Notes: generated by a model not told the origin, from the sequence alone. Counted from the first letter of the stretch, positions 34,345 through 43,906 are shown. The stretch: 64,000 bases of DNA from Streptomyces sp. NBC_01439 (GCF_036227605.1 NZ_CP109487.1:310001-374000), one strand, 5' to 3'. Program-made: numbers and translations.

Positions 34345-35574
34345 GTGACCGGAGTGAGCACCGCGCACCCGGGCCGGGCCCGGACGGCGCTGCTGTGCGC
34401 CACCGCCCTGCTCGGCACGGCCTTGCCGGCCGGTGGCGCGTGGGCGGCGACCGGGGCGGGGGCCGCGACCACGTCGTGCGTGGCGTCCACCGAGCCCTCG
34501 GGGGGCGAGGCGAAGCAGATCCTGGACATCGCCAGGGCCGCGCAGAAGGAGCTGGACCTGAACGCGGTCGTCCTGCGGGTCACGCGCGACGGGCGGGAGA
34601 TCGTCACCGGAGCCCTCGGCGAGTCGATGACGGGGGTCCCGGCCACGGCGGACATGCACTTCCGGGCCGGTTCGGTGGCCATCGTCTACATGGGCATCGC
34701 CATGCTGCAACTCGTCGAGGACGGCAAGGCCGGCCTCGACGACCCGGTCTCGCGCTGGCTCCCGGACGCGCCGCACGCCGACGAGATCACCTTGCGCATG
34801 CTCGGCGCCTCCACCTCGGGCCTGCGCGACTACGTGCCGGACCCGAAGTTCCTCGCGGCCCTGTACGCCGATCCGTTCCGCCAGTGGACCCCCGACGAAC
34901 TCGTGGGCATCTCCGCCGCCCACCCGCTGCTCTACGAGCCGGGGACGAGCTGGAGCTACTCCCACGCGAACTTCGTGCTCCTCGGGCAGGCCCTGGAGAA
35001 GATCTCCGGCATGCCGCTGGCCAAGGTGATGGAGCAGCAGATCACCGGGCCCGCCGGGCTAGACAACACCCGCAACAGCTTCACGCCCCAGATCGAGGAG
35101 CCCGTCCTGCACTCGTTCGACGCGGAGCGCGGCAAGTACGAGGAGTCCACCTACTGGAACCCTTCCTGGACCACCGCCCCCGGCGCGGTCCTGAACACAC
35201 ACATCTGCGACCTGGCCCGCTCGGCCGAGGTCGTGGGTACGGGTGAGCTCCTGTCGCCGCAGAGCTTCAAGGTCCAGCTGGACCCGGGCACGGTGGGCCT
35301 CGGCGGCAACACCCCCGGCTGCGCGCCCAAGGACTGCTTCCGCCAGCTTCCGGCCCGGCACTTCGGCTACGGCGTGATCGTCCAGAACGGCTGGATCCAG
35401 TCGAACCCGTCCTTCGCGGGTTACGCCGCGATCCAGGCGTACCTCCCGAGCGAGCGCCTGGCCATCGCGGTGTCCACCACGGTCGGTCCCAAGAGCCCCG
35501 AGAACAACACGGCGCAGACCATCGCCGGCCGGATCGCCGCCGTCCTGGCCCCCGAGAACTCCCTGGCGGGATAA
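34345..35574 (+). CDS. Secreted serine hydrolase-like protein lacking the SxxK lysine
   Basis: The 409-residue protein has a signal peptide (LLCATALLGTALPAGGAWA) and a class C beta-lactamase/D-Ala-D-Ala carboxypeptidase fold (about 55-400). The expected SxxK reads S110-V-A-I113, so the general-base Lys is missing, and the second motif is YSH rather than YSN. It may be inactive, a binder, or use another mechanism. GTG 34345 has GGAGGAGG upstream; the frame is open from 34249. No operon partner. Confidence 0.85.
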   Translation: MTGVSTAHPGRARTALLCATALLGTALPAGGAWAATGAGAATTSCVASTEPSGGEAKQILDIARAAQKELDLNAVVLRVTRDGREIVTGALGESMTGVPATADMHFRAGSVAIVYMGIAMLQLVEDGKAGLDDPVSRWLPDAPHADEITLRMLGASTSGLRDYVPDPKFLAALYADPFRQWTPDELVGISAAHPLLYEPGTSWSYSHANFVLLGQALEKISGMPLAKVMEQQITGPAGLDNTRNSFTPQIEEPVLHSFDAERGKYEESTYWNPSWTTAPGAVLNTHICDLARSAEVVGTGELLSPQSFKVQLDPGTVGLGGNTPGCAPKDCFRQLPARHFGYGVIVQNGWIQSNPSFAGYAAIQAYLPSERLAIAVSTTVGPKSPENNTAQTIAGRIAAVLAPENSLAG

Positions 35575-35627
35575 CGGCGTCGCCCGCCGCACGGACCCGC
35601 CCGACCCGCGCCCGGTCAGGCGCCCGG

Positions 35628-35984
35628 TCAGTCGCCCGAGAAGGCGATCCTCAGGTCCGTCTCCCGACGGCATCGCAGGCCCCAGGTCAGCAGGGTGGCC
35701 ATGACCTCGCGTTCCGCACCGTGCAAGCGGGTCAGGTCCGAGGCCTCCAGTTCCCGCACCATTCGGGCCACCGCTCCACCACGGAGCACGGTGTCCGCGT
35801 ACGGGTCCACGTCCGCAAGGGTGGGCAGCCCGGGGCGCCCGGGGCGCCCGAGCCGCTCGATCGCCGCCCGGAACGCGTCTTCGGCGATGATCCGCTCCAA
35901 CATCCCCGTTGCCGGACGCGGCCCGGGCTTCCGGCGCGTCCGAGCGGTGGACACCCCACGCCGAAGTTCGATGACGAGCGTCAC
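35628..35984 (-). CDS. Unknown 118-residue protein coupled to barstar-like gene
   Basis: The protein is not recognised. It has an Arg-rich N-terminal 25 residues (STARTRRKPGPRP) and a mostly helical remainder (MLERIIAEDAFRAAIERL, then VARMVRELEASDLTRLHGAEREVMATLLTWGLRC). GTG 35984 overlaps the stop of the barstar-like gene (GTGA), so the pair is translated together. It might be a second immunity or regulatory protein; this is a guess from position only. Confidence 0.6.
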   Translation of the reverse strand: MTLVIELRRGVSTARTRRKPGPRPATGMLERIIAEDAFRAAIERLGRPGRPGLPTLADVDPYADTVLRGGAVARMVRELEASDLTRLHGAEREVMATLLTWGLRCRRETDLRIAFSGD

Positions 35985-36475
35985 GGAGCCCCTTCCACGA
36001 TGCGCGGTGGCGACGCGACCGTCTCGTCCCAGCACAGGCGCAATTGCTCCCGCAGGTCCGTAACGGATGCTGCCGCACAGGACATCACGATCACGAGCCT
36101 GCTCAGGTCGACGCCGTCGGACCGCCGTGTGAAGGACCATCGCCGGCCCGCCCGCAGAAGCGTCCTGAAGAGCAATTGCCGTGCGTCGGCATCGTCCGGC
36201 AGCACCTCGTCCGCAGCCTCGACGATGAACACGTAGCGGTCCGCGGGCAGTAGCCGGTGCAGATCGCGCAGGCAGTCGAGGAGGGCGTTCCAGTTCCACC
36301 CGAAGTAGTCCGGCAGCTTCAGTCGGTCGTAGAACTGCAGGAAGACCGCGTCCGTGTCCCGCATCTCACGACCGTCGAGGCGCACCGCGTACGTCCTGCC
36401 GGTCTCGGGCAGCAACAGATCGACAGGTAGCGCGCCTTGTTCCGGTACGACGTGCACCCAGGGCACGGTGTGCAC
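35981..36475 (-). CDS. Barstar-like (RNase inhibitor family) protein
   Basis: The 164-residue protein has the barstar core: RTYAVRLDGREMRDTDAVFLQFYDRLKLPDYFGWNWNALLDCLRDL at residues about 28-75, with the YFGWNWNAL signature, then a late strand (RLVIVMS). Barstars block barnase-like RNases; such genes often serve as immunity to secreted or polymorphic toxins. No barnase gene is adjacent. The N-terminal 25 residues and a longer C-terminus exceed the 90-residue classic barstar. GTG 36475 is the first start. Confidence 0.82.
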   Translation of the reverse strand: MHTVPWVHVVPEQGALPVDLLLPETGRTYAVRLDGREMRDTDAVFLQFYDRLKLPDYFGWNWNALLDCLRDLHRLLPADRYVFIVEAADEVLPDDADARQLLFRTLLRAGRRWSFTRRSDGVDLSRLVIVMSCAAASVTDLREQLRLCWDETVASPPRIVEGAP

Positions 36476-36603
36476 ACTGCCACCTCCCCCGCGACGGTCC
36501 GGGCACCCGGCTTCGCCCGCACCCTATCCGGCTCCCCGCCCCCGCGTTGAGGGGGGAGCGGAGCCCGACGTCCCCGGGGGCGGCATGCGGCATCATCTGG
36601 ATC

Positions 36604-37059
36604 ATGACGCATCCCTCCCTGCCGACCACCGAGTCGGCCGTCGGCGCAATACGGGCCGTCGCGGACGAGTACCGGCTGGCCGTGTCCGTCACGGATGACA
36701 TCGGCGCCGACCAGACGTCGCGGCGGGCCTCCTCGGCCCTGTTCTCCGTCCTCGACCCCAACGGATCCCTGCCCCACGAGGCCTTCGTCGAACTGGGCGG
36801 CAGCCCGACCGTCAGCGTGCGGATCTTCCCCGAGGACGACGCGAAGATCACCGTCGACGGGGTGGAGTTCGACGACGTCCCCCGGGACTCCGTCCCCGCG
36901 TTCCTACGGTCCGTCTACGGCGGACTGGCCTTCGTGAAGGGGCGGTTCTTCCCGCCGGGGTACTGGCTCTCCGTCCCCCTGCCCGGCGACGAAACGTACC
37001 GGGAACGCGTCGGGGGCCCCTCGCTCACGCCCTGGCTCTCGGGCCGCGTCCGTCCCTGA
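36604..37059 (+). CDS. Unknown 151-residue acidic protein
   Basis: The protein is not recognised. It is acidic and mixed alpha/beta, with VSVRIFPEDDAKITVDGVEFDDVP in the middle and an aromatic end (FFPPGYWLSVPLPGDETYRERV). It has no signal peptide or membrane span. ATG 36604 is used; it lies divergent from the barstar-like gene and could be another immunity-type protein, without direct evidence. Confidence 0.6.
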   Translation: MTHPSLPTTESAVGAIRAVADEYRLAVSVTDDIGADQTSRRASSALFSVLDPNGSLPHEAFVELGGSPTVSVRIFPEDDAKITVDGVEFDDVPRDSVPAFLRSVYGGLAFVKGRFFPPGYWLSVPLPGDETYRERVGGPSLTPWLSGRVRP

Positions 37060-37075
37060 GGTCGAAAGACACCCC

Positions 37076-37744
37076 CTAGAGCAGGCCGTGGTCGCGGGCG
37101 TAGATGGCGGCGTGCGTCCGGTCGCGCAGGCCCAAACGGGACAGGACGCGGGAGATGTGGTTCTTGACCGTGCCCTCGCTGAGGAAGAGGTGGCCCGCGA
37201 TCTCGCGGTTGGTGGAGCCGGTGGCGATCAGCCGCAGTACATCGGTCTCGCGCTCGGTGAGCGCCGAGAGGGCGGGGGCGGGGGCCGGGGGCGGGGGCAC
37301 CGGGCGGGAGGCTCCGGCCGCGAGCCTGCGGGCCACCGCGGCGTCGAGCTGGGCCACGCCCGCGTGTGCCAGGCGTACCGCGGCGGCCAGTTCGGCCGAG
37401 GGCAGGTTCTTCAGGAGGTAGCCGATGGCGCCCGCCCCCAGGGCCCGGCCGACGTACTCGTCGTCGTCGAAGGTCGTCAGCATGATCACCTTGCAGTCGG
37501 GGGCCCGGTCGGCCAGTTCGGCGACGGCGGTCACCCCGTCCATGACGGGCATCCTGATGTCCATGAGGACCACGTCCGGGTGGTGGGCCACGGCCGCCTC
37601 GACCGCCTGCCGGCCGTCCGGCACGGCCCCGATCACGGTGATGCCGGGCTGGATCCCGAGGAGCGAGGCGATGCCCTCGCGAACGAGCTCCTGGTCGTCC
37701 ACGACCAGCACGCGCACCGTGCCGGCGACGGAATCCGCCGTCAT
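37076..37744 (-). CDS. NarL/LuxR-family response regulator
   Basis: The 222-residue regulator has receiver residues VVDDQ (15-17), D62 (VLMDIRMP), and Lys in LLKNLPS, a Pro-rich linker (PVPPPPAPAPALS) and a LuxR HTH (LTERETDVLRLIATGSTNREIAGHL). ATG 37744 overlaps the stop of the upstream kinase (ATGA), forming a DesK/DesR-like two-component pair. Confidence 0.92.
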   Translation of the reverse strand: MTADSVAGTVRVLVVDDQELVREGIASLLGIQPGITVIGAVPDGRQAVEAAVAHHPDVVLMDIRMPVMDGVTAVAELADRAPDCKVIMLTTFDDDEYVGRALGAGAIGYLLKNLPSAELAAAVRLAHAGVAQLDAAVARRLAAGASRPVPPPPAPAPALSALTERETDVLRLIATGSTNREIAGHLFLSEGTVKNHISRVLSRLGLRDRTHAAIYARDHGLL

Positions 37745-38979
37745 CGTCCGGCCCGCCCCACCGTTGCGGGGACGCGGGGCACCGTTACGGTGAGCACGGT
37801 CCCGCGGCTCGGCGCCGCCTCGACCCGGACCCGGCCCCCGAGCGGGGCGAGGCGTTCGCGCATGCCGAGCAGGCCGAAACCGCCCTGGCCCGGTGGTGGG
37901 TTGGCGGGGAAGCCGCGGCCGTCGTCGGCCACCACGAGGCGCGCCTCGTCCTCGCCGAAGACCGCTGACAGCCGGACCTGGCTCGCGCCCGCGTGGCGCC
38001 GCACGTTGGTGAGTCCCTCCTGCGCCGCCCGGTACAGCGCGGCGAGGGCTTCGGAGCGGTGGCCGTGCTCGTCCCCGGAGAGGCTGAGCGTGACCACCGG
38101 CGGTGCGGCGTCCACGTGGTGCACGAGGTCGGCCAGCGCGGTGGACAGCAAGAACCCGTCGTCCTCGTCGCGCATCGCCCGGACCGACCGGCGGACGTCG
38201 TCGAGGGCGCGGACCGCGGAGAGGCGTGCATCGGCCACGGCCCGTTCGGCGGTTTCCGGGTCGGTCGCCCGGAAGGCCGACGCCTTCTCGAGTTGGATGG
38301 CGATCGCCGTGAGGTGATGGCCGAGGCCGTCGTGGAACTCCCGGGCCAGCCGGTTGCGTTCGCGCACCGTCGAGAGCTGGGCGACCTGCGCGGCGTACGC
38401 GGTCAGTTGCGCATGGGAGTCCCGCAGTTCGTCCACGGTTTCCCCGAGCCTCAGGCGGGCCTCTTGCTCCCGTACGGCGACCGTGGCCATCGTGACGGCG
38501 AGCAGCAGGGCGAGGCCGGACATCAGCAGGTCGGTGACCGTGTCGGGCCGCAGGTACCACTCGGGGACCCGCAGGAGGTTCCCCGCAAGGATCACCGCGA
38601 GGCAGGCCACCCCCAGCGCGATACCGCTGCGGCGGCCGAAGGCGAAGTAGGCGGTGAGCGGCAGCAGTACGAACAGCGCCCGCGAAACGCCCGTCGGGTC
38701 CAGGGCGCTCGCCACGGCGAACAGCGCGAGGCGTGACACGAGCAGTGCGAGGGCAGGGCGGACGGGCGTGCGCTGCGGGTGGCGACGCCGCTCGGCCACG
38801 TCGAGGGCCGCCAGGAGCAGCAGGCTCACGGCGAACCCGCCGAGGGCGCGCGGGTCGGCGGGACCGGCCGCCACCACACCCCCGTAGAGCCCGCCGGCCA
38901 GCACGACGGCGTGGACGAGGGGCGGCAGCCACGGCAGCGGGCGTGCGGGCCCGGTGGCCGGGTTCGGCAGCGCGGTCAT
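37741..38979 (-). CDS. DesK-type histidine kinase
   Basis: The 412-residue kinase has five or six N-terminal membrane spans (to about 170), a coiled linker (EARLRLGETVDELRDSHAQL), a HisKA_3 motif (NRLAREFHDGLGHHLTAIAIQLE) and a HATPase_c domain (NVRRHAGAS, DDGRGFP, GFGLLGMRERL). It senses an unknown membrane or envelope signal. ATG 38979 has AGGAG/GAGGGA upstream. Unlike the other two kinases here it has no C-terminal outer tail. Confidence 0.9.
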   Translation of the reverse strand: MTALPNPATGPARPLPWLPPLVHAVVLAGGLYGGVVAAGPADPRALGGFAVSLLLLAALDVAERRRHPQRTPVRPALALLVSRLALFAVASALDPTGVSRALFVLLPLTAYFAFGRRSGIALGVACLAVILAGNLLRVPEWYLRPDTVTDLLMSGLALLLAVTMATVAVREQEARLRLGETVDELRDSHAQLTAYAAQVAQLSTVRERNRLAREFHDGLGHHLTAIAIQLEKASAFRATDPETAERAVADARLSAVRALDDVRRSVRAMRDEDDGFLLSTALADLVHHVDAAPPVVTLSLSGDEHGHRSEALAALYRAAQEGLTNVRRHAGASQVRLSAVFGEDEARLVVADDGRGFPANPPPGQGGFGLLGMRERLAPLGGRVRVEAAPSRGTVLTVTVPRVPATVGRAGR

Positions 38980-39181
38980 CGGTTCCCTCTCCTGGAGTGC
39001 GGACGCGGCCTGCGGGCCCGCCGACGTCGAACGATACGCGCGGCAGACGGTGCGGCGGCTCCTGACGGCTTCCCGGGCCCGTCGTAGTGACGAACTTCGG
39101 CCGGAGGTCATGTGCCGTCCGGCGGTGGGTGCTTGCGCGGTGTGGCCGCTCGGCATCTGGGGCCGGGCGCCCCGGTCTTCC

Positions 39182-40065
39182 TAAGGGCTGTCCCGTAACT
39201 GCTGGTCGCGGGTGAGATGATCTTGGTGTGGGTGGTGTGATCACGGCGTCGGAGCCGTCTTGGATAGCCCCGTTCACCGGGCTGAGCCCGCGTGCCTTCG
39301 GGAAGCTGGTGACGGTTCTGCGGCGGGAGGGGGCGGATGCGGTCCGCAAGGGCCGACCGTGGAGCCTTCCGCTGGAGGACCGGGCCCTGCTGGTGGCGGC
39401 GTACTGGCGGACGAACTTGACGATGCGCCAGCTCGCTCCTCTCTTCGGGGTCTCGAAGTCGGCGGCGGACCGGATCATCGACCACCTCGGGCCGATGCTC
39501 GCGCTGCAGCCCCGCAAGAGGTTCGCGAAGGACACTGTGCTGATCGTAGACGGCACCCTGGTGCCCACCCGCGACCACGCCATCTCGGCGCAGTCGAAGA
39601 ACTACCGGTACTCCACGAACCACCAGATCGTCATCGACGCCGACACGCGCCTGGTCGTCGTGGTCGGCCGGCCGCTCGCGGGAAACCGCAACGACTGCAA
39701 GGCCTGGGAAGAGTCCGGCGTCAAAGCCGCCGTCGGCGAAACACTCACGATCGCCGACGGCGGCTATCCCGGCACCGGACTCGTCATGCCCCACCGCCGC
39801 CGGAAGGGCGAAGACCTGCCCGACTGGAAGCAGGCGCACAACAAGTCCCACAAGCAGGTCCGTGCCCGCGTCGAGCACGTCTTCGCCCGCATGAAGACCT
39901 GGAAGATCCTCCGTGACTGCCGTCTCAAAGGCGACGGCGTTCACCACGCCATGCTCGGCATCGCCCGCCTGCACAACCTCGCCCTCGCCGGATAGGCGGC
40001 GACCCGCACCACCACGACCAACCACACCAGCGTCGACTCAAAGATCAGTTACGGGACAGCCCTTA
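39182..40065 (+). mobile_element. IS5-type insertion sequence with 20-bp inverted repeats
   Basis: Perfect 20-bp inverted repeats, starting TAAGGGCTGTCCC, lie at 39182-39201 and 40046-40065. The outermost TA is the same in direct orientation at both ends and may be a TA target duplication. The 884-bp element holds one intact transposase. It sits between a kinase operon and a secreted hydrolase and breaks no recognisable gene. Confidence 0.9.
39228..39995 (+). CDS. IS5-family transposase (DDE)
   Basis: The 255-residue protein has an N-terminal HTH_Tnp_4-like region (LTMRQLAPLFGVSKSAADRII) and a DDE_Tnp_4 catalytic domain with D in LIVDGTLVPTRD, D in IADGGYPG and E in RARVEHVFARMK. It appears intact. 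A related, broken copy lies at 10420-10712. Confidence 0.93.
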   Translation: MGGVITASEPSWIAPFTGLSPRAFGKLVTVLRREGADAVRKGRPWSLPLEDRALLVAAYWRTNLTMRQLAPLFGVSKSAADRIIDHLGPMLALQPRKRFAKDTVLIVDGTLVPTRDHAISAQSKNYRYSTNHQIVIDADTRLVVVVGRPLAGNRNDCKAWEESGVKAAVGETLTIADGGYPGTGLVMPHRRRKGEDLPDWKQAHNKSHKQVRARVEHVFARMKTWKILRDCRLKGDGVHHAMLGIARLHNLALAG

Positions 40066-40217
40066 GCCTCGGAACACCGGACGGCAGGTCGGGTCCGCCG
40101 ATGACAGCGGAAGAAGCAAATGCCACGGATTTCAGAGCCGACGCAGCCGACGCTGCCGACGCAGCTATCGCAGATCACGCAGATGACGCAGAGGCCAGAG
40201 AAGGCAGGAACCCCGTG

Positions 40218-41600
40218 ATGAGAGTTGTCCGACCGGTCGCCGCCGTCGTCGCGGCGCTGTTGGCCGCGGCACTGGTCTCGACCTCGACCGGTGCGAGCGC
40301 GAGCGGGAGCGGGAGCGCGGCGCCCGATTCCTCGAAGTGCACGGTGCGCGTCCCCGGCGCCGAATACCTGATCGGTGCCTGCCTCGCCGATCTCACCACG
40401 CCCGGGACCATGGCCTCCGGGCACACCGACAAGAACGACTGGCTCGGACTGGAGGCGCCCGGCGCGGTCGCTCCGTCGGCGGTCAAGGGGATCCAGCTCG
40501 ACGGCTACTTCCCCGACTCCTCCACCACCAACACCAACCACGGCTGGAACCACGACAGTCAGTTCGTGATCCGGCTCCCCGACCACTGGAACGGCGGTCT
40601 CGTCGTCGCGGGACCGCCCGGCCTGCGCGAGCAGTACGCCAACGACCGCCTGATCTCCGATCACGTGCTCGCCCAGGGGTACGCGTACGCGGCCACCGAC
40701 AAGGGCAACACCGGCGAACGGATCTACACCGACGGCAAGCGCCCCGGTGACGCAATGGCCGAATGGAACGAGCGCGTCACCGAGTTGACCGTGGCCGCCC
40801 GGCGCACCGTGTCACGGCACTACGGCCGCATGCCCGCGAACACCTTCATGGCGGGCGCCTCCGCCGGCGGCTATCTGGTCCGGTGGCAGCTGGAGAACCA
40901 CCCGGAGCTCTACACGGGCGGCGTCGAGCTGCACGGCCTGCTGCTCACCCCGGACAGACCCAACATCCTGGACACCGCCCCCGCCGCGCTGCGCGCCTAT
41001 CCGCGCGCCGCCCTCGGCGACCCGGCCGCCCTTGCGGAGATGTACGCCGCCGGGTATCCCGCCGAGACCAGGCCGATGTGGGAATGGCACTGGCGCAACC
41101 TGTGGGACCCGCTCCAGCGGACCATGCGCGAGGAGATCGACCCGGGCTACGACGGCGACCGGGAGGCCGGGATCCCGCTCTGCGCGGCGGGGACGCAGAA
41201 GGGCTGCGACGCCGACTACGTCTACGCCGACCGGCCGGACCGGGTGCACAGGACGGTCGAGCGCCTGTCGCTGACCGGCAGGATCGGGCGGCCGCTGATC
41301 ACCGTCCAGGGCACGCTCGACGCCCTCCTGCCGATCAGCAGGAGCGGTGACGTCTACGCGAAGATGGTCGAGGACTCCGGGCGCGGCGATCTGCACCGCT
41401 ACTACCGGATCACCGGCGGGACCCACGCCGACGGCCTGGTCCAGCCCTTCCCTCAACTCGTCCGCCCGATGTCGCCGTGCCTGAGGACCGCCTTCGACGC
41501 GCTGACGGCCTGGACGGGGCGGGGTGTCGCCCCGCCGGTGAGCCGTACGGTGCCTGCGGCGGCGCCCGGGACGGACACGGTCAACACCTGCTCCCTGTGA
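40218..41600 (+). CDS. Secreted alpha/beta hydrolase (tannase/polyhydroxybutyrate-hydrolase-like)
   Basis: The 460-residue protein has a Sec signal (PVAAVVAALLAAALVSTSTGASA) and an alpha/beta-hydrolase domain with nucleophile motif GASAGG near residue 215, a late acidic loop (VQGTLDALLP) and a His (GGTHADG), giving a plausible Ser-Asp-His triad. Several Cys pairs suggest disulfides outside the cell. ATG 40218 follows AGGCAGGA; an overlapping GTG one codon earlier is possible. The open frame from 40101 reads Ala/Asp repeats and is not thought coding. Substrate unknown. Confidence 0.82.
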   Translation: MRVVRPVAAVVAALLAAALVSTSTGASASGSGSAAPDSSKCTVRVPGAEYLIGACLADLTTPGTMASGHTDKNDWLGLEAPGAVAPSAVKGIQLDGYFPDSSTTNTNHGWNHDSQFVIRLPDHWNGGLVVAGPPGLREQYANDRLISDHVLAQGYAYAATDKGNTGERIYTDGKRPGDAMAEWNERVTELTVAARRTVSRHYGRMPANTFMAGASAGGYLVRWQLENHPELYTGGVELHGLLLTPDRPNILDTAPAALRAYPRAALGDPAALAEMYAAGYPAETRPMWEWHWRNLWDPLQRTMREEIDPGYDGDREAGIPLCAAGTQKGCDADYVYADRPDRVHRTVERLSLTGRIGRPLITVQGTLDALLPISRSGDVYAKMVEDSGRGDLHRYYRITGGTHADGLVQPFPQLVRPMSPCLRTAFDALTAWTGRGVAPPVSRTVPAAAPGTDTVNTCSL

Positions 41601-41723
41601 GCCCGCCGGACCGCCTCTGATCCGTCTCCGGACCACCGCAGAACCTGGAGGACCGTACCGGGGTCCGTTCCCCGTAGGCTGCACGCCTGCGCCGAACGGG
41701 CCCCCGCCCGGTCACCGGGCGCG

Positions 41724-41729
41724 CATACT
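41724..41729 (+). promoter_or_regulatory. -10 element, leaderless start
   Basis: CATACT ends 6 bases before the ATG at 41736. Confidence 0.35.
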
Positions 41730-41735
41730 CGGACC

Positions 41736-41966
41736 ATGGCCGACACCACCACCGTCGAGGTCGACACCGATGTGCACGACCGCCTCACCGCACTCGCCGC
41801 GGGCCGCGGACTGAGCCTGCGCGCGTACCTCGCCGAACTCGCCACCGCCCAGGAGAACGAGGCCGCACTCGCCCGTGCCGCGCGCGCCTTCGAGCGGGCT
41901 CTGGAACGGCCCGGCTTCCGCGAAGGCTTCGCCCGCGACTTCGGCCGCCTGGCGTCGCGCGACTGA
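41736..41966 (+). CDS. Ribbon-helix-helix antitoxin-like protein, orphan
   Basis: The 76-residue protein has an RHH fold pattern: strand TTTVEVDTDVHDRL, helix-turn-helix TALAAGRGLSLRAYLAELA, then a helical C-terminal tail. Such proteins are usually antitoxin/repressors of toxin-antitoxin pairs, but no toxin gene follows; the next gene is a methyltransferase 119 bases on. A solitary role as a small repressor is possible. Confidence 0.75.
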   Translation: MADTTTVEVDTDVHDRLTALAAGRGLSLRAYLAELATAQENEAALARAARAFERALERPGFREGFARDFGRLASRD

Positions 41967-42085
41967 ACGGCGGGCGCGGGCCCGCCGGCGCCGAAGGGGC
42001 GCCCCCGGGCCGCCGACGGGCCGGGTCGGCAAAACGTACCTATGCTCGGAGAAGGGGCTGTACCGAGCCCTGGAGGACGGCCGTC

Positions 42086-42916
42086 ATGACCGAGGCGAGC
42101 GATGCGGCCCAGGCGGACCGCACTCTGAAGGCCCGACACCGCGCGATGTGGGCGCTGGGCGACTACCAGTCGGTGGCGTCCCACGTCATCCCGGATCTCG
42201 GGGCCGTGCTCGTGAAGGAGTGCGGCGTCCAGCGCGGCGACCGGGTGCTCGACATCGCGGCGGGCTCGGGCAACGCCGCCATCCCGGCCGCCTTGGCCGG
42301 GGCCGACGTGGTGGCCTCCGACCTCACTCCCGAACTCCTGGAGATCGGCCGGCACCTGGCCGCCGTGCGCGGGGCCACGCTGGAGTGGCGGGAGGCGGAC
42401 GCGGAGCACCTGCCGTTCGCCGACGGCGAGTTCGACGTCGTGATGTCCTGCGTCGGCATCATGTTCGCCCCGCACCACCGGCCCGCCGCCGAGGAGATGC
42501 TGCGCGTCTGCCGCTCCGGCGGCACGGTCGGGCTGATCAACTGGACCCCGCAGGGCTTCGTGGGCCGGATGTTCGCCACGATGAAGCCGTACGCTCCCCC
42601 GCCGCCGCCCGGGGCCGAGCCGCCCCCGCTGTGGGGGGAGGAGGAACACGTGCACGAGCTGCTCGGCGACGCGGTCACCGACGTGGACTCCCGCCGGCGG
42701 ACGGTGCGCGTGGACCGTTTCACGGGGCCCACGGACTTCCGGGAGTTCTTCAAGGCCTGCTACGGGCCCACCGTCGCCGTCTACCGCGCCGTCGCAGGTG
42801 AACCGGAGCGGGTCGCCGAGCTGGACGCGGCGCTCGACGCCCTCGCCGCCGAGCACACGGTGGACGGGGTCATGGAGTGGGAGTACCTGCTTCTGACGGC
42901 CCACCGCCGGAGCTGA
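42086..42916 (+). CDS. Class I SAM-dependent methyltransferase
   Basis: The 276-residue protein has motif I VLDIAAGSGNAAIPAA, acidic loop VVASDLTPELL, motif II FDVVMSCVGIMFAPHH and a Gly-rich turn SGGTVGLINWTPQGFVGRM. This is the UbiE/type 11 group; the substrate is probably a small molecule. GGAGGAC lies 8 bases before ATG 42086. A TATGCT box about 40 bases upstream may be the -10. Confidence 0.88.
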   Translation: MTEASDAAQADRTLKARHRAMWALGDYQSVASHVIPDLGAVLVKECGVQRGDRVLDIAAGSGNAAIPAALAGADVVASDLTPELLEIGRHLAAVRGATLEWREADAEHLPFADGEFDVVMSCVGIMFAPHHRPAAEEMLRVCRSGGTVGLINWTPQGFVGRMFATMKPYAPPPPPGAEPPPLWGEEEHVHELLGDAVTDVDSRRRTVRVDRFTGPTDFREFFKACYGPTVAVYRAVAGEPERVAELDAALDALAAEHTVDGVMEWEYLLLTAHRRS

Positions 42917-42946
42917 CCGGCGCCCTGTCCCGCGACGCACCACCGG

Positions 42947-43906
42947 TCAGTCGAGCACCGGATGCACCTCCGGGTGGGCGTCCCACCACACCTTGTGGAA
43001 GGGGTTGTTGTCCACATTGGCCAGGTAGGCGCGGGCCGCGGCCCGGTAGAGCAGTTCCGCCTGCCCGGCCGAGAGCGCCGCACGGCTCCACGCGAGGCGG
43101 ATGCGGCCGATGATGGGGGTGCCGACGAGCGGGCGCATCACCGTGCCCTCCCCCGACGGGGCCGTCGGCTGGCTGAGCGCGACCGCGCGTCCCGCGGCGA
43201 TCAGGTCGTGCTGCATCTTGCGGTCGGTGATCCGGTAGCGCAGTGAGGGGCTGAATCCGGCCTTCGCGCAGGCGGTGACGAGCGCCTCGGGGCCGCCGTC
43301 GTCGTCCTCGACCAGTGTCATCCACGACTCCCCGGCCAGGTCGGCCAGTTCGATGCGGTCCAGGACCGCGAGGGGGTGCGCGGCGGACACCCGGATGCAG
43401 AACGGCTCCTTCGGGATCAGCGTCCTGGCCAGGGTTCCCTCCGGGAGCGGCACCTCGTGGTCGTTGACCTCCCCGTACACGATGGCGTCGTAGCGTCCTG
43501 CGCCGAGCATCCGCGCCAGCACGGTGACCGAATCCTCCAGGTCCACGGCTATCTCCCGGCCTGACATGGACAGGTCGGTCTGGGCGAGGAGGCCGTCGAG
43601 CAGCACGAGCATGATGCAGCCCAGCCGCAGCGGGCCACCGGTCGATATGGCGCGCGCCTCCGCCCCCAGATCGTCCATCTCGCTGAGCACCCGACGCGCC
43701 TTGGCCAGCACGAACTGGCCCAGTGCCGTGGGTTCCACCCCGCTGCGGCCCCGTACGAAGAGCTCGCCCCCGGTGACCCGTTCGATGCGGCGCAACTGGG
43801 CGGAGAGTGCGGGCTGGGACACTCCGAGCCGCCGCGCCGCGCCCCCCAGACTGCCCGCCTCCGCTATCCGGCAAACGGCTTGCAGATGCCTCAACTCCAG
43901 CTGCAT
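42947..43906 (-). CDS. LysR-family transcriptional regulator
   Basis: The 319-residue protein has the LysR HTH at residues 3-62 ([35 protein letters not shown]) and a two-lobed LysR substrate-binding domain (about 90-300, [22 protein letters not shown]). It is divergent from the giant M4-M28 protease by about 140 bases and may control it. Target and ligand are unknown. Confidence 0.92.
   Translation of the reverse strand: MQLELRHLQAVCRIAEAGSLGGAARRLGVSQPALSAQLRRIERVTGGELFVRGRSGVEPTALGQFVLAKARRVLSEMDDLGAEARAISTGGPLRLGCIMLVLLDGLLAQTDLSMSGREIAVDLEDSVTVLARMLGAGRYDAIVYGEVNDHEVPLPEGTLARTLIPKEPFCIRVSAAHPLAVLDRIELADLAGESWMTLVEDDDGGPEALVTACAKAGFSPSLRYRITDRKMQHDLIAAGRAVALSQPTAPSGEGTVMRPLVGTPIIGRIRLAWSRAALSAGQAELLYRAAARAYLANVDNNPFHKVWWDAHPEVHPVLD

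Noticed and set aside
40101..40217. Extended N-terminus of the secreted hydrolase
   Set aside because: It would place Asp/Ala repeats before a normal signal peptide; ATG 40218 with a ribosome site is better.
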